Shown here: positions 22,371-34,857 of the stretch, in pieces
Layout of the letters: every line of letters starts with the position of its first letter
Numbering within the stretch: the first letter of the stretch is position 1
Origin: Phymatolithon calcareum
Taxonomy: Eukaryota; Rhodophyta; Florideophyceae; Hapalidiales
DNA length: 64,000 nt
Direction: 5' to 3'
Assembly: GCA_977006965.1 (NCBI GenBank)
Contig: OZ345377.1
Coordinates: 1,984,001 to 2,048,000 of the forward strand
Position numbers and translations under genes: made by a program
Notes under the pieces: model-generated
What the model was told of the DNA's origin: nothing
Seen by the model: only the letters and a program-made list of their open reading frames with translations
Databases searched by the model: none

Positions 22371-23399
22371 TTATCTAAAAATTGGGCTTTTCCAGGAGAT
22401 ACTCAAGTAAATCGAGAAATCTTCGTAATGAGCGAAGACGTTCTGGCAACAATTCACGACAGCCTTCGCGAGCACGATGAACGGTTGTCCGCGCAGGAGA
22501 CTACATAAGGAAAAGATCGATTTATCGAGAGAGGCTATGAAGAAGAAGCTACATTCTATTTCTGCAAGCAAGGAAGCACTTGCGAACAGCAGCAGTAGCA
22601 GACCGGCGATATCGAGAGGGCGAGAAACTCTATTAGTAGAAGGACTGGACGACTTCATCCAGCCGTTGGATATCACTGACCCTAAGATTCGCTAGAGCGT
22701 GCTGGTAACTTCCTTAGGATTTATGGGTAGCAAGGGAAACGATCGGAAATGGATTGAAGATGAAAGGATGTACAGCAAAGTGAAACACAATATCAGCATG
22801 CTATCCGAATAGTCCGAGCTCTCTGCCATCATGTTCTGGGCGATGACTCAGAACTGAGAGAACAAGGAGAAATACAGGACGAGCGTTGGAAATATTTGGG
22901 GCTTCATGGTTGAAAGCGCTGTTAAAAGTCCGCTTGGCCATCAGTCGGGTTTCAAGTGGGCGAGAGTATTTTGTAAAAGGGTGTGTGTCTGCAAACAATG
23001 AGGGTGTAAAGGGCCTGTGGCAAAGCCGTGGCTACAAAGTTGTTCTTGCCGAGAGTCACGTGAGGTGGCCGTCAACGCTATCTTCCATACTATGTAATCA
23101 CGTGCAGTTACTGGTGGAGGTGTCGGGGAAGAAACTGATCCCTCCAACTTCAAGAGGAGGACAACTGAAGCGACTTCCCCCAAAGAGGCTGATCGGAGCA
23201 GATTGCATGAAAATGCTAAATTATGGGACAAAACGAGGCCGAAACTACAGTAGGTACAGTAGTGATGTTTGTGTCCCCTGTAAGGGATATTTTTCTAATA
23301 CTCGAATGCTCGTTAGAGTGGGAAAGGAAGGAAATATTTACAAAAGGACATATTCATTTTCAGTTTGAAGATCCGAACTGCGAAATAGGAGAAAGTCTG

Positions 23400-24200
23400 T
23401 CAAATTCCATTTGAGGACGATTAACAATTTCTCTCAAACGACCCACGAGCTGATCTTTTAGCCCCGTTCCGCCAATATCCTTTCCAAACCCACATCGTAT
23501 CATAGCCTTGCGCATTAATGGTAGGTCGTTTTCATCCTTCGTAGCATTCACTTGTTAAATGCATTTTTGGCCAGTTTCAATTATAAGTGTCTTCCAGGAT
23601 TTTGCAGTTTTCCTAGACTGTTGACGCCAACTGCCCAGTCGACGTTCTTGATACGATTTAAATTTTCCTTGTCCCATTCTGCATGCCACATGTCCTTTAT
23701 ATTCCGTACTATGCATAAGTCTAAGGGTTGGTATCAGTGTGCTGCATTTGAAGGAAGCTTACGGATCTCAGGTTAGAATATTATGCAAAGGAAGATGCTG
23801 GTGAGGAGTGTCGTTGTGACCGGAGCAGTTATCGACGTAGACCATCCAGGTCCGTTCAGTCGGATCACGAGCAATGGCCTTAGGCTCGTTTAACCTCTGG
23901 TTAAACGCAATTTTGTCCATCAACCCCCTTGGCCCTGTACGATAGAAAACTCCGTCAAGGTCGTAAGAGTGCCTTGAAGGTGATAATTAGAATTCTTGTT
24001 CATAAAAATCATGAAATGCGCTTCAATTCTTGCGCTGCTTCCACCGTTCATACGTATAGCCGTGGAGATTCCCTGGCCACGACAAAAAACATGGGAATAG
24101 TTGATCTTTTCTTCACCTATGAAATCCAGTACATGCTTGTTGGCCATGTTAATAATATCCATATTTTCCATCATGCCCTCATCCAGCAGTTCTGTCCATA
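23400..24200 (-). pseudogene. Pogo/Tigger-type (CENP-B-like) DDE transposase relic
   Basis: On the minus strand: an early core with GISTAIRMNGGSSARIEAHF, then MDKIAFNQRLNEPKAI, VYVDNCSGHND (second catalytic D), LPSNAAH..QPLDLCIVRNIKDMW (third D, QPLD box), then MRKAMIRCGF and QLVGRLREIV. The spacing and the QPLD box are characteristic of the DDE_1 family. Several stops and frameshifts are present. The N-terminal HTH domains are not visible, so the 5' end is lost or lies above 24200. Confidence 0.75.
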
Positions 24201-24209
24201 AATCATTGG

Positions 24210-27200
24210 ATGCATGGAAGCTTTATGTGCGTCACGATTGAAGAGTGAGAATAGTCACCAAGATGACTGGCTAGAAACAAAAGAGTTTGGCTGATTGATA
24301 GTACGTTGTAAGATATCGAGCAACAAGGCTCTTGTCATTTTGACACCGGCTGCACGGTGCCTTTCAAATTACAGCAACTGAATCTGATGAATATAATAGA
24401 CCCAATAATATCGATTTCTGCCACTGTCGAAACATGTTATGGATGGGCGTTTCGAATACGGAAAGTGAAGTACTTGTTATTTTCGTTGTTCGTAAGACAA
24501 CTGCGGGAGAAAATGGAACTGATCTAGGCACTTCGTGAAGATTGGATTCATTTTCTCCACAACCTTTCGTCTGACGTTACCATACGAACTAGAAAGCTTT
24601 CCTTGCTAGATGAGACGTAGGCCTCGGTGAGTGATTGGACACACATCAGTGAAAAGCCATCTATTGAAGAACTTTTTAATCCTTTATCTCTTATGTCTTC
24701 AGTGATGCTTGGATAAAGAGCCTGCTATTCTCATACGAGTGACTCTTCTTGATGGCTGTTGCCAATAAGTAAAGCACTGTCCTTCTCTTCGCATTGAATA
24801 TTCCTCACATATTCTACTTCCAGAATATGTAGCGCCCGTACTTCCCAGAAATTTCTCTTCTGGCGCAATAACCAGCCTCACGGTGCCCGAGAACAATATT
24901 TAGGGCTTCGCAGAAATCAAAGTACGAATTAAAAATAATTGCATGGCCGTTTACGCCCTCTACGTGAGGAATCGAAGATTAGTATGCAGAAGGAACAACA
25001 GAACGCTACTCTCAGGAGGTTTTTAAGCAAAATGACACCAGAAGATGGAATTCACGCATTGTGCAGTCAGTTGGTCGTGATCGAAGTATCACGGGCCTCA
25101 CAGTACTGTACTGTGTATGCTTCAATGATTCTATATTTGCTACCAAAACTTGTATCGTATGAACCGTCTCACGTCATCTCCACCAACTGGACATGACAGG
25201 CTTTTCAACTTTCATCACATGCATATAGATATTCCGGATCTTCCAGTTGAGGAGATATCAGAGTATGTCCTAGAGATCGGCACGAGAAAGAAACAGTCCC
25301 TTATTATGGCAGAGGCTATCAAAGCACAACGCGCAGAACAGAAAGAAAAGGCAGCTGGAGATTGCTCGGGGGAACTGGTCCAAGCCCCTTCTAAAGGCAG
25401 GCCATGTCGCTGTTATTATTGGCCCGAGCTCAAATCCCGAATTCTCCTCATAAATCGGTTCTAGATTGAAAATGAGAAGCGCGGCCGTCACAAAGTATGG
25501 ATTCGGGATCATGTGCTCTTGCTGCGGCAGCGCAGGTGATTAAGAATTTGAGTCGCGCTGTTTTCTCCTGGATCAATAAGGTGGAAATATATACTGAGAG
25601 ATATCAAAATCAGCCTGACAGGCCCCAAGATGGAAAGCAAGGGATAGAGAAACACAAACCGATCAGCAGCATGGGAACATTCTCCAATGGGCTGATGTAT
25701 TTTAATTTGTCCTGCTTTGATACGGTCGTGAAATGAAAGTGGGGATATCAGCCTCCGGGGATGGCTCCTTTTTTGTGGCTCTGGATTATTTGACAACTGG
25801 CCATCTCAGATAATGTACTAATTTAGAGTTTAAACTTATGCCCTCACGCTGGCATTACATCATCGGCGAGGCTTTCTTGCTGAAATGCGCGTCCGACTGT
25901 AAGCTACCAGTGCAAATCAGACACTTTGATCTCAACTCAAGATGACTATTTTCAATGCCGATGACAGAAATTTACGCTCTATCAATTGCGGCGGATATGG
26001 CTTTCAACCACGTGTTTCCATATGAGACAACCATTCCCGTAATCTCGACCATATATCAAACCAGTTCCGATTGGATGTCCATAATGTCGGATCCTATGTA
26101 AGTTTAAATGTGTGACTCGCTCCATATATCGAACAGGATATTCGCCCAGTGCTGTACAACTGTAATAGTAATAACGGCCAATCCCGTATCAAATATCTCC
26201 AAAATCAAACCGATACTCACTTCCATCTAGGTCATGATATTTCCGCCCCGAGAAATGTTTATGTGGATGTTTTGGATGACCTCAGATGCTACAGGGCGAC
26301 AATAATCAGGCTGAAAAGATTATTGAACGAACGCCTGCTTTCAATCAGAACCAGAGACAAGCCTAGCTCGCACAGACTTCGTTAGCTCGTTCATTGTACT
26401 CTACCCCGCGCCGGTCATAGTTACAGAATTGAAGATCTGGTCCTCTAGAAACCTCACGAACCCTTAAAGCGAGTTTCCAAGGAATCAAATTACAGATACG
26501 CGCATTTTCAATACATGAAAGTATCCCCACTAGCGACTGACATGATATTTTTACCAAACTCGCCCGGGCAGCTCTTTGGGGAGGTGAAAAAGCACTAGGT
26601 GGGTGCTTTCCTCTGCTAGCAGACAGGGAAAGCATTGGAAAAATACAAGGCAATTTAAAGCCGCGCCACAGACAAGTACTACATGCACTTCCTCCCGGTG
26701 CCTATGTCCACAAACAGCTCTCAAGCAGGCTGTGAAAGTTGTTTCAACCTTCATAAATTGTGTTTTGAATTGTACATATGCATTGCGAGTGGATGTTATG
26801 GCTCTTGATAGCACTGCAGTACGATCAGACGAGTGCGGACGTCTCAATTATAAAGACGCTAGCGCATTCCAGTTTGAGAGCGATTTTTCCTCCACGAATG
26901 TGGCCGAGGAAATTGTCAAAACTGCATAATAAGGTCGTTTGGGAAAGAGCTTTCGGCGGGACAACGTTACGGGGTCACTGTGTCTGTATCCGTTCGAATT
27001 TTCGTGCCATGTTCAATTTGTTCTCTAACACGACGTATTGCCCGGCCGAACGTCTCGAGACCAAGCACTTTGGTGCGCAGTTGCAGTTCTTATGTTCTTA
27101 GAGAGCTAGGAGGCAATGATCTCTACGCTGCAGTTCTATCGTGCAGGTTAGCGCTCCCTGGAGTGTCCGGGCATCAATTTAATCATTCCCAGATGACATA

Positions 27201-27260
27201 CTGAACAATCAAAACTTCAGGAAAGTAGATCAACCATTATCTTTGCTCAAAATTAATTCC
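24210..27260. other. Gene-poor stretch
   Basis: Short open frames occur (for example 25150-25464, plus, with a Lys/Glu/Gln-rich helix) but none is recognisable and no shared repeats were found. It could hold old transposon remains. Confidence 0.3.
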
Positions 27261-27265
27261 TCCTA

Positions 27266-28138
27266 TTTTGAATTTTGAATTTATTAAACGCCCTCAGTAA
27301 CACTCATGAGACTGCGAGGGAGATGCGTTTCAGCAGCTACTTTGTAGATTCGATCATCTATTCAAATACTTGTAACCCGGGTTAAACGTCGTAGCCCTAG
27401 CTGCAAAAACCCTCTCCCGTAAAACGGGAGGGAAAAGCTTGGGGTCCGCAGATCAGATTTCCTCAATTGACGCATTTTCTATTCCATGTCGTCGAAAAAT
27501 ATGATAGTGAAGAAGAGTAGCTTGTCTAGAGCTTTTTCAGTAATATTAATCTCCTCTTTGGTCAGTTGATTTCTTCCGAGGTATTCTTCCAGGTTGCTCA
27601 TGAGGATTAGTACAGTATCACCGAACTTGTCTGTGAGAAGTGATGTGCTCATCGGGGGGAACCGACCGAATGCCAACTTTACCGCTAATTGGCGGTGCCG
27701 TGTTTTGCGGAGCTGACAATCGCCAGGGTAGACCCCGGTAGATCGTAGGGAATTTTTCTCTTTCTGTTGGACTCCGAGACGTCTCCTTCGTCTTTGAAGA
27801 GCAAAGTCCGAAACGATTTTGATGAAACCTCCTGCCTGAGGAAAATCAGTGCCGTCTCGAATAGGTCGTACAGTATCATTGCCGATATGTCTCGACTAAC
27901 TCACTACAGTTCATCCACATCTCTTTCCTCGAATGGGACGGCCAGAAGGCTCCTTTTCTTTGATCTCGCTCGTTCCAGCATTCTTAGTGATTTAATTCCT
28001 CTGTGCAGAAGGTAGCAGATGTGAGAGATTTTGACCCTACCTGCTGCACCGTAGACAATATCTCTGGAGAAGTTTCTCACGGACCAAGAATTTTCCCACT
28101 TTGGGGATGCTAATTTTTCAACAGCTCGCATCTCGAAG
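27266..28138 (-). mobile_element. Family A non-LTR element, 5'-truncated
   Basis: Minus strand, with a 3' end TTTAATAAATTCAAAATTC tail, stem-loop (27410-27432) and C-terminal coding sequence. Flanks AATTCCTCCTA (27255-27265) and AATTTCCTCCTA (28139-28150) are a probable TSD of 11-12 bp. Coding pieces in separate frames: RSKKRSLLAVPFEERDVDEL, SNRKRKIPYDLPGS, AFGRFPPMSTSLLTDKFGD, ending FFDDME at 27479-27481. Confidence 0.82.
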
Positions 28139-28150
28139 AATTTCCTCCTA

Positions 28151-29595
28151 GGTGCGGTTAGCGGCGTTTCAGTTCCTCACACCTCCTAAATAAATATATT
28201 TCTCATTCATTACGTATCAACTAAATCGTCAACAACAGAGAGCGCGGAGGTTTCGCAAGGCGCGACGAAAACCTTTGAAATAGCTCCACTGTGGTGGAAC
28301 ACTCGAGACGATAACACTGTCGCCGGGGAAGTCGGAAAGAATCGAAACGAAAACATAACACGCCAAGGGCTTAGAAAGGATCAGTCAGGTTAAGGTGTCG
28401 TGGAATCGTGCGGAGATTTGCTCACACTAGACTTCGAAAACTGTCAAAAAATTCAATTGGGCTGTTGTCTTGATACATGATATCAGGGCATGATATCTTT
28501 GTCTGCAGATATATCCCAGACAATAATTTTCCACATAGTGTGTCGTGTTTTTTTTTCAGAACCTGATGTCTTCGGTGCAAGTTGCAATGAAGAATAGTTC
28601 TTAGAAACGTTGCACTAGTGAGAGCCGCCAATTTTATGCTTTAGGCTTACAATACGTAGTCGTGGTATGATCACTCAGAGTGTGTTTGCACAAGAGTAAA
28701 GTGGGAAATGCGGAAGACAACAAATTACTTTTGAAATATCCTGCATTCTCTACTTAGGAGAGAATCGAGTCAGTCCATGTGATCGACGTCGTCTTCGGGA
28801 TACCATATGCTACATAGATATAGGCTCAAATAGTGTACAACAATGCTTTGCGAGTTTTCATGAATTGGTGGAAAGAGTGTTCCACCCACGGGACAGTTCT
28901 GACGCTTTGCTTATCATGAGTGTTTTGATAAATATGAATACTTTTGCTTCCGTTGTTCACCATTGGAGAGGTTTTATCTACATTATGTTCACCTGTATCC
29001 ACTTCTTTTGAATGTAGCAAGTGTAGAGTTGATCCATTGACTATAGTGCGTGTCACCCTGTCATAGATGAGGACCATATAATGCCTGATAGCTAACAACT
29101 CGAGTTACGTTTTGTTAATTTGGACAAGCGTTTCGGAATACAAATCTGAGACAAAAAACAAAACTTTTTCTCCTAAAAATTATGAACCATGCGTAATAGT
29201 AAAGAAGTATGCTTTGAAACTCAAACACTGTGACGTCTGCAGATATATTGTTAATGTGCTGGCTAGAGGTTTTCGCCTCTCACGAATTGTGAAAACATGT
29301 TGCGCAGTGTCGGTGCTTGTGGGACTAATGACGCATCAATATGAATAGCAATCCAATTTAACAAACTTTGAATGTCACCCACAATCTGCTAAAATTTGGC
29401 TTGATATCTATTCTTTCCTGGTCGTGCAAGGCACAGAGTAGTCATAAGTCTTCACTTCAGAAGATGATTGCAAGCGTCTATGTTGTGCTATATATTGCAC
29501 TGAAGAATCGTGAGGAGCTCATCTTACGATGCATTGCTTGAGCTTGTAGAACAAGCTGACCTACAAATTGCTTTGGAAGTTCATTGATCCACGAG
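28151..29595. other. No recognisable gene
   Basis: Short frames only. The last part may include the 5' UTR of the family C element, whose left end I cannot define. Confidence 0.35.
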
Positions 29596-29608
29596 TTTGC
29601 CCCCGAAA

Positions 29609-31827
29609 ATGGAGACCGACGACGCCGGTGATGACCAAGGCGGGACAAATCTGTCCAGACGAAATTCGACACCCGCGGCGAAAGAAGCGAAATCAGCTAT
29701 TTTGACCGGAAGTATGAAACAGCAGGCACTTGCCCCGAAGGCCCCACCGTCCGCCGGCACCCGCTCGAGACGAGCCCGAAAGGCAACCACCAGAACCACT
29801 CCGTCACCTGACAATTTGAACAATGAAACCAAGAGCATGAAAGGACGCGACAATACCATCCCTATTCTCGAGCTGTCCCCAAAGAAGAAAACTGATGAAG
29901 AAAAATGCAGCCCGAACGATGACCAAAGAAAAGCGAAACGAAAGAAGACAACAAATTCGAATCGAGCGAACACTCAGTCCACCTAGCATCCGATGAAGAC
30001 CCAACCATGCCCACGAAATCCCTGAAGAACCTCCCGAAGCAGAATCGAGCACGAGAAACCCTTCACGAAACCAGAAGCCCAAGCGACGAAGACCAAATCA
30101 GCTCCCGTCCCCGAAAGGTCAGCAAAATCTATCCCTCCCAAGACCTAAGCGCCAAAAAATTGCCGACGGCAGAAGAAGGCGAGCCCACGTTACTGTAGCC
30201 TCGGCGACTCACAATCGCGCCCGAAATCCAATTTTCATTGCCAGTTGCAAACAGAACACAGGTCCACATGTCCGAATGGAAGTCGAGATTCATCTCTATT
30301 AGGAAAAGTGTCCTATGTCCCAAATGCAAGTCCCCTGACACTCTGAAACTACAAGGCCCCAGCAGATGTGGAGCTGTCCGAGCTCAATGCAGAGATTGCA
30401 ACGCATTCTGCGGAGGGCCCATCATGCCGCTGGCGATTGAGCTGGCGGAAGTTCGAAAAGAAAAACGCTGGACCGAGCACCACGAAACTGACGATCCTAA
30501 CCAAGCAAATAGACACCGAAGTGTGGAAAGAGCGAAGATTGAAGCATTGACGAATGCGGTGACACAACTCACACAGACTGTGCCTCTGCTCCAAGCAAAG
30601 TTCCACACTCTCGCCCGAAAGCAAGAGTCGGAACACCAATCACCTGAACGGACCCTAAGGAATCTTCGCGAGAGACTCCGAGAGATGGGGAGTAAAGAAA
30701 ACGGTGAGCCGCGGCAATGACGGACGGCAAAGCAAGAAAACCTCTCGGCGGCACTCAATCCGCAGGAATCACCATATCCGAAACACGCGATACAACCAAA
30801 GCTGCCGCCCATACCCGCCCTGACCGTTTCGGGCGCCAGACCTAAATCACCCGAAAAGGATGCCGGACCCATCCGGCCGCCACCGATCCCGGAGGCTAAC
30901 AGTGACCACCAAAGCGCAAGGCACCCCGCTCCAAGCGTCGGGGAGTCTTCGGAAGCTGTAATCCTAAGGAGCGGACAAGAGCGCCGTAGAACGTATGCAG
31001 AAATAGCCGCCGCACACAGACCCACATATCGAATGTTCGCCATGCGCGAACAAGGAAAAATTGCACAGCTGGAACACGTGCTCAAGAAAACTGTGCGCCC
31101 ACAGAAGTCCCCACCTAAGGTGGTGCATCTGTATTTCCGTGGATGCTCGCGCAACAGAGATGACCCAAACCAACTTAAAGAGCTCTACAACCACCTCATG
31201 AAAGTACTACCAGGAAGGGCGATCCTTGGACTCTCCTTCATCGGCGGGACAATCTTAGAAGTCCTCACAGACGAACCGCTGGTCCAGCGAACTGTCTCTA
31301 CTCTTCGCGCAGCCCGCCTTGCATACGACCGAAAGTTTAGCATTTGGAGCGACGCAATGCCGGCAGAGAAAAATATCTCTGGAAAAGAACGGACAAGGAG
31401 GAACCTACACGCCATTCGATCTAGAATGAGAACATGCGGCACAGGGACTGCCGACTACTTCACAAGAAAGTGGTACCGAAAAAACTTGGAGATTGCCGAA
31501 CATGGTCTTCGACTGCTGGTAGAAGAAGTGACGCTGGAATACGACGACCTCGAACTCGATTCCGACCGAGGGCGAAGTCTCCCTGGAGCCCGAGATAATT
31601 CCGGGAACAATATCGGGAGAAACGCCCTGGCTCCACAAAGAGTAACTGGAATTGATGAGCATGCTCTTGCTACCGACAAGACTGACGAACACACGGAGAG
31701 ATCGGTTGCGGCCGCCCAGGATCCACGAGCACGGCCAAGTAACGCCACGAAAACAAACCCGACGAACACCAACAAAACCCCCTTGACGGTATCGCAAAAC
31801 ACACCGTCAGCTTGTATCACCCAATGA
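29609..31827 (+). pseudogene. Family C ORF1 (Gag-like, zinc ribbon and RRM-like region)
   Basis: A nucleic-acid-binding ORF1 expected to coat element RNA. From ATG 29609 a Lys/Ser/Thr-rich tail runs to 29986, then a frame change. Next is a zinc ribbon, CPKCKSPDTLKLQGPSR..VRAQCRDCNAFCG (about 30320-30417), a helical stretch, a proline-rich linker, RRTYAEIAAAHRP, and a beta-alpha region VVHLYFRGCSRN...ILGLSFIGGTILEVLT (about 31118-31270) resembling RRM-like Gags of other LINEs. Lesions: stops at 30196-30198 and 30718-30720 and a shift near 29990. Its terminal TGA overlaps the ORF2 start. Confidence 0.75.
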
Positions 31828-32860
31828 TCCAGAACCCGAACTTAAAGATTTGCACGTTCAACGTTGGGGGCTCTCCCGAAACGCCGCGCCTAGTCGAACA
31901 GTTGTTTCAATGCCACTCAGTCGACATACTGGGGTTAACCGAGACATGGTAGAAACCAGACTAATCCCTAAGGGTACCGTACCAACAAGCGTCCGCGACT
32001 CGCCCGCGTCCACCTCGTTCTAAGCCGAGAGGCGGCGTGGTGCTACTCACGCGAGGTGATATATCGTACAAAGTCGTATACCAACATGCCACGCCGAACA
32101 TACAGCTGCTTATCACGGTTACCTAAGGAATCCACGTCGCGGTAGCCTATATCTCTCCTCGGACGCCAAAAACTGAAACTAGCAGCTGTCTTGAAATCGT
32201 GCACATGCACTGCAGGGGGAAATCAGTACTGATGGGAGACCTGAACGCAAGACACCATCATTGGGACACCGTCACTAAAACAAGAGGCAGACATTTGGTC
32301 CAGTGGGCGGCAAGGTGCAACTGGAAAATCCACACAACACCGGGCGCCACGTTTCGATCCACGGTAGGCAACAGCAACATTGACATGTTCCTGACAAAAG
32401 GAATGGATTCTTCAAGAGTAGAAACTCCCGGAGGAATGTGGGATGGGGTAAGAGTTGGACATCTCCCTATCATCACGAAGGTTGAGCACACAAAACCTGC
32501 CCCGGCTAGCGTTGAATTCTTCGTATCGGCAACAGCGCGAAAGAGCGCAGAACGCGCAAAAACGGCGTCAGAGGCGTTGGAAAAGTGGGGCCCGAAGATG
32601 CTGGAAAAGCTGAAACTATGCAAAAGCAAGAAAGAACTCGATAAGTGGTACGAGAAGCTCCGCCGCCTCCTAAGAAAACCCTGGTGTAACAAGCGTAGGC
32701 GCCCCCCACGATACAAACCCTTCTGGACCCGAGCGCTGGACTACAAGGCAAAAGAAGGAACCAGACTTTATCGAGAAGCGAGGAGAACCAAATCGCCCGT
32801 CGATTGGTTAGCCTACGCCAAATTCCCGCCAAGAAATGCGGGCGGCAGTTCGAAAAGTGA
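31824..32860 (+). pseudogene. Family C ORF2, APE-type endonuclease
   Basis: ATG at 31824 overlaps the ORF1 stop as ATGA. Exonuclease-endonuclease-phosphatase motifs in order: KICTFNVGG, DILGLTETW, PRGGVVLLTRGD, VAVAYISP, LMGDLNARHHHWD (catalytic GDLN), SNIDMFLTKG and VGHLPII (the usual SDH is VGH here). Three in-frame stops lie between about 31948 and 32130. A frameshift at about 32830-32870 separates it from the RT. The enzyme would nick target DNA to start reverse transcription. Confidence 0.85.
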
Positions 32861-34830
32861 AGAAGGACCAATATCAAAAGTTCGTGGAGGACATCGACGA
32901 CCAATCGCCGCGAAAAGCAACAACAACCCTGAGCAAAATTCTGAAACGCAAAAACAAGCGGGAAGGTATCAACCGGGCTTTAGGGGCCCCGGTACACCCA
33001 AGAGTATTCACAGCTCACATAGCAAATGTCTACAAGGCAGAAAAGCCCTGGAAGCCATCTTTACGCCAGTTTGTGGTCCCCAAGGCCATCCGGGAAGGCA
33101 TCACAGAGGCGCTACTGCGTGCTCCCCGCGGGAAGGCTCTTGGACCAGACAAAATTGGAATAGAGATGTTACAAGCAAACCCGAAGATGAGCGGTGACCT
33201 ACTAGGATCCCTATGGGAGGTTTGCGGCAGACTTCAGTGCATGCCAACAGAATGGCGAAGGGCAACCCTTATTCCCATTCACAAGAAAGGACCGGAACAT
33301 ATTCCAAGCAACTACCGGCCTATTTCGTTGTTGAGTCAAGTCCGGAAAATTATCGACTCTGCGATGGACTCGGCAATACGGGAGCGGTACAAATTCCACA
33401 GATCCCAGTTGGGATTTCAGAAGAACAAAAGCACAGAACTCGCGATCTTGAGTGCGACAAGCACGATGAAGAAAGGCCACCGCTTCATTGCCGTCCTAGA
33501 CTTATCCTCTGCTTATGACCGCGTCCCTCGCAACATCCTGCAATGCAGAGTCGAGAGATGTTTACCCCCATGCATCGCCGAAATGGTAAAATACCTACTG
33601 AAACCGTCATGGGTATCCACTGTAGGTGACGAGGAAAAACGGTGGCTCCTGATCGACCGGGGAGTCCCACAAGGCTCCCCACTAAGCCCATGTCTGTATA
33701 ACATGTTCATGGATACGTTCGCGCAGGAGATGGAAAAGGCACCGCGGCAAATGTCGAGGCACGCAGCAATCCTGTTTGCAGACGACGTCCAACTGCAAGC
33801 GACCAACTCCGACGGAATCCAGTGGCTTCTTGACACAGCGACGCAATGGGCTAGGGAAAATGGAATGACATGGAATACGAAAAAGGGAAAAAGCGAAGTC
33901 CTCATCTACCCAGGACTATTCAAGCGAAAGTTCCGCCTAGCTGATGCGGAACTCCACGAAACAAGACGTCTGGAATACCTTGGCACTACCATCGAGAACA
34001 AGGGAGTAACTGAGCACGCATCGTTAAACAGAGTCAGGAAAGCGAAGGGCTTCATTCTGGGCCTCCGGGATATAGGAATGAACGCCAGGGGCCTAACCAC
34101 AACGAAGAATATTGCAATCTACAAGACACTCATGCAATGCAGGTGGGAATACGCCCTACACCTTACCCCATGGACGAGATCCATCCGAGCGCTAATCGAC
34201 CAGGCAGAAGGGCTGTTCTACTCCCTCATTGTATGGCGCTTCGCATTCCGCCTGCAGAACCAAATGAGAGCACTATGCAAAATCGTGCCACCTGAAATAA
34301 GAAGGGCGCAATTAGGGGAATACTTCGCCCTTCGCCTGATGAAAGCGAAACAAGAAATCGAGGAAAAGCCTGATTATGAAGGCAAAGCCGAAGACCTGCG
34401 GTACGCAGAGAGAGATATTATGTACCTGACACAGCACGACCTGTTAGCTGAACAGGCTGATGGAGCTGCACGCGGAATGGTCACCCCTAAGGAGGAGAGA
34501 AATCGCCTCTCTCAAGCATGGGAACAAGAAGAGGAAGGCCTAAAACGAAGAATCCCCGTGGACGTGACAGAGCCCGCAAACCCGGTTATGCTACTGAAAT
34601 CGCAAAAACATCGACAGCTGGGCGTGAAATGGTTCTTCGGACGCTTTCCCCCATGCGCACCCACGTCCTACGTAGAGAACTATGGGGAGCTGGCGGAGAA
34701 GAGCCTGGACACACTGCAACAAAACCTCATGAGACCAAGACTAACCGCAACAGCTGAGGAGGAAACGATACAGGCAATGAACAAAATATTGGAGTTAGAG
34801 ATTATAATGACCGAGGTGATGATTGTATGA
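32836..34830 (+). CDS. Family C ORF2, reverse transcriptase and C-terminal domain (open 664-codon frame)
   Basis: The longest open frame in the window. RT0 RAPRGKALGPDKIGIEML; fingers WRRATLIPIHKKG and NYRPISLLSQVRKIID; LGFQKNKSTELAIL; motif A VLDLSSAYDRVPR (Asp about residue 222); motif B RGVPQGSPLSPCLYNMFMD; motif C ILFADDVQL (residues 314-317 are FADD); MTWNTKKGKSEVL; thumb LMQCRWEYALHLTPWT. The C-terminal domain has LKRRIPVDVTEP and HRQLGVKWFFGRFPP (about residues 575-600). The RT itself looks intact, but the upstream endonuclease is disrupted, so the element is probably non-autonomous. The internal ATG is not the true start. Confidence 0.92.
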   Translation: MRAAVRKVKKDQYQKFVEDIDDQSPRKATTTLSKILKRKNKREGINRALGAPVHPRVFTAHIANVYKAEKPWKPSLRQFVVPKAIREGITEALLRAPRGKALGPDKIGIEMLQANPKMSGDLLGSLWEVCGRLQCMPTEWRRATLIPIHKKGPEHIPSNYRPISLLSQVRKIIDSAMDSAIRERYKFHRSQLGFQKNKSTELAILSATSTMKKGHRFIAVLDLSSAYDRVPRNILQCRVERCLPPCIAEMVKYLLKPSWVSTVGDEEKRWLLIDRGVPQGSPLSPCLYNMFMDTFAQEMEKAPRQMSRHAAILFADDVQLQATNSDGIQWLLDTATQWARENGMTWNTKKGKSEVLIYPGLFKRKFRLADAELHETRRLEYLGTTIENKGVTEHASLNRVRKAKGFILGLRDIGMNARGLTTTKNIAIYKTLMQCRWEYALHLTPWTRSIRALIDQAEGLFYSLIVWRFAFRLQNQMRALCKIVPPEIRRAQLGEYFALRLMKAKQEIEEKPDYEGKAEDLRYAERDIMYLTQHDLLAEQADGAARGMVTPKEERNRLSQAWEQEEEGLKRRIPVDVTEPANPVMLLKSQKHRQLGVKWFFGRFPPCAPTSYVENYGELAEKSLDTLQQNLMRPRLTATAEEETIQAMNKILELEIIMTEVMIV

Positions 34831-34857
34831 GGAAACTTTATCGGAACGGAAGCATAG

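Noticed and set aside
22886-23368. 160-codon plus-strand frame
   Set aside because: It lacks an ATG until late in the frame and has no recognisable domain.
30384-31154. 256-codon open frame on the minus strand
   Set aside because: It is antisense to family C ORF1, whose sense frame has the zinc ribbon and RRM-like region; the antisense peptide has no recognisable features.
32258-32904. Two long antisense frames opposite the family C endonuclease-RT junction
   Set aside because: They are shadows of the sense coding sequence. The sense strand has catalytic motifs in order.
32870-33197. Continuation of the endonuclease frame past the frameshift
   Set aside because: The RT0 and finger motifs lie in the other frame; this tail is out-of-frame translation.
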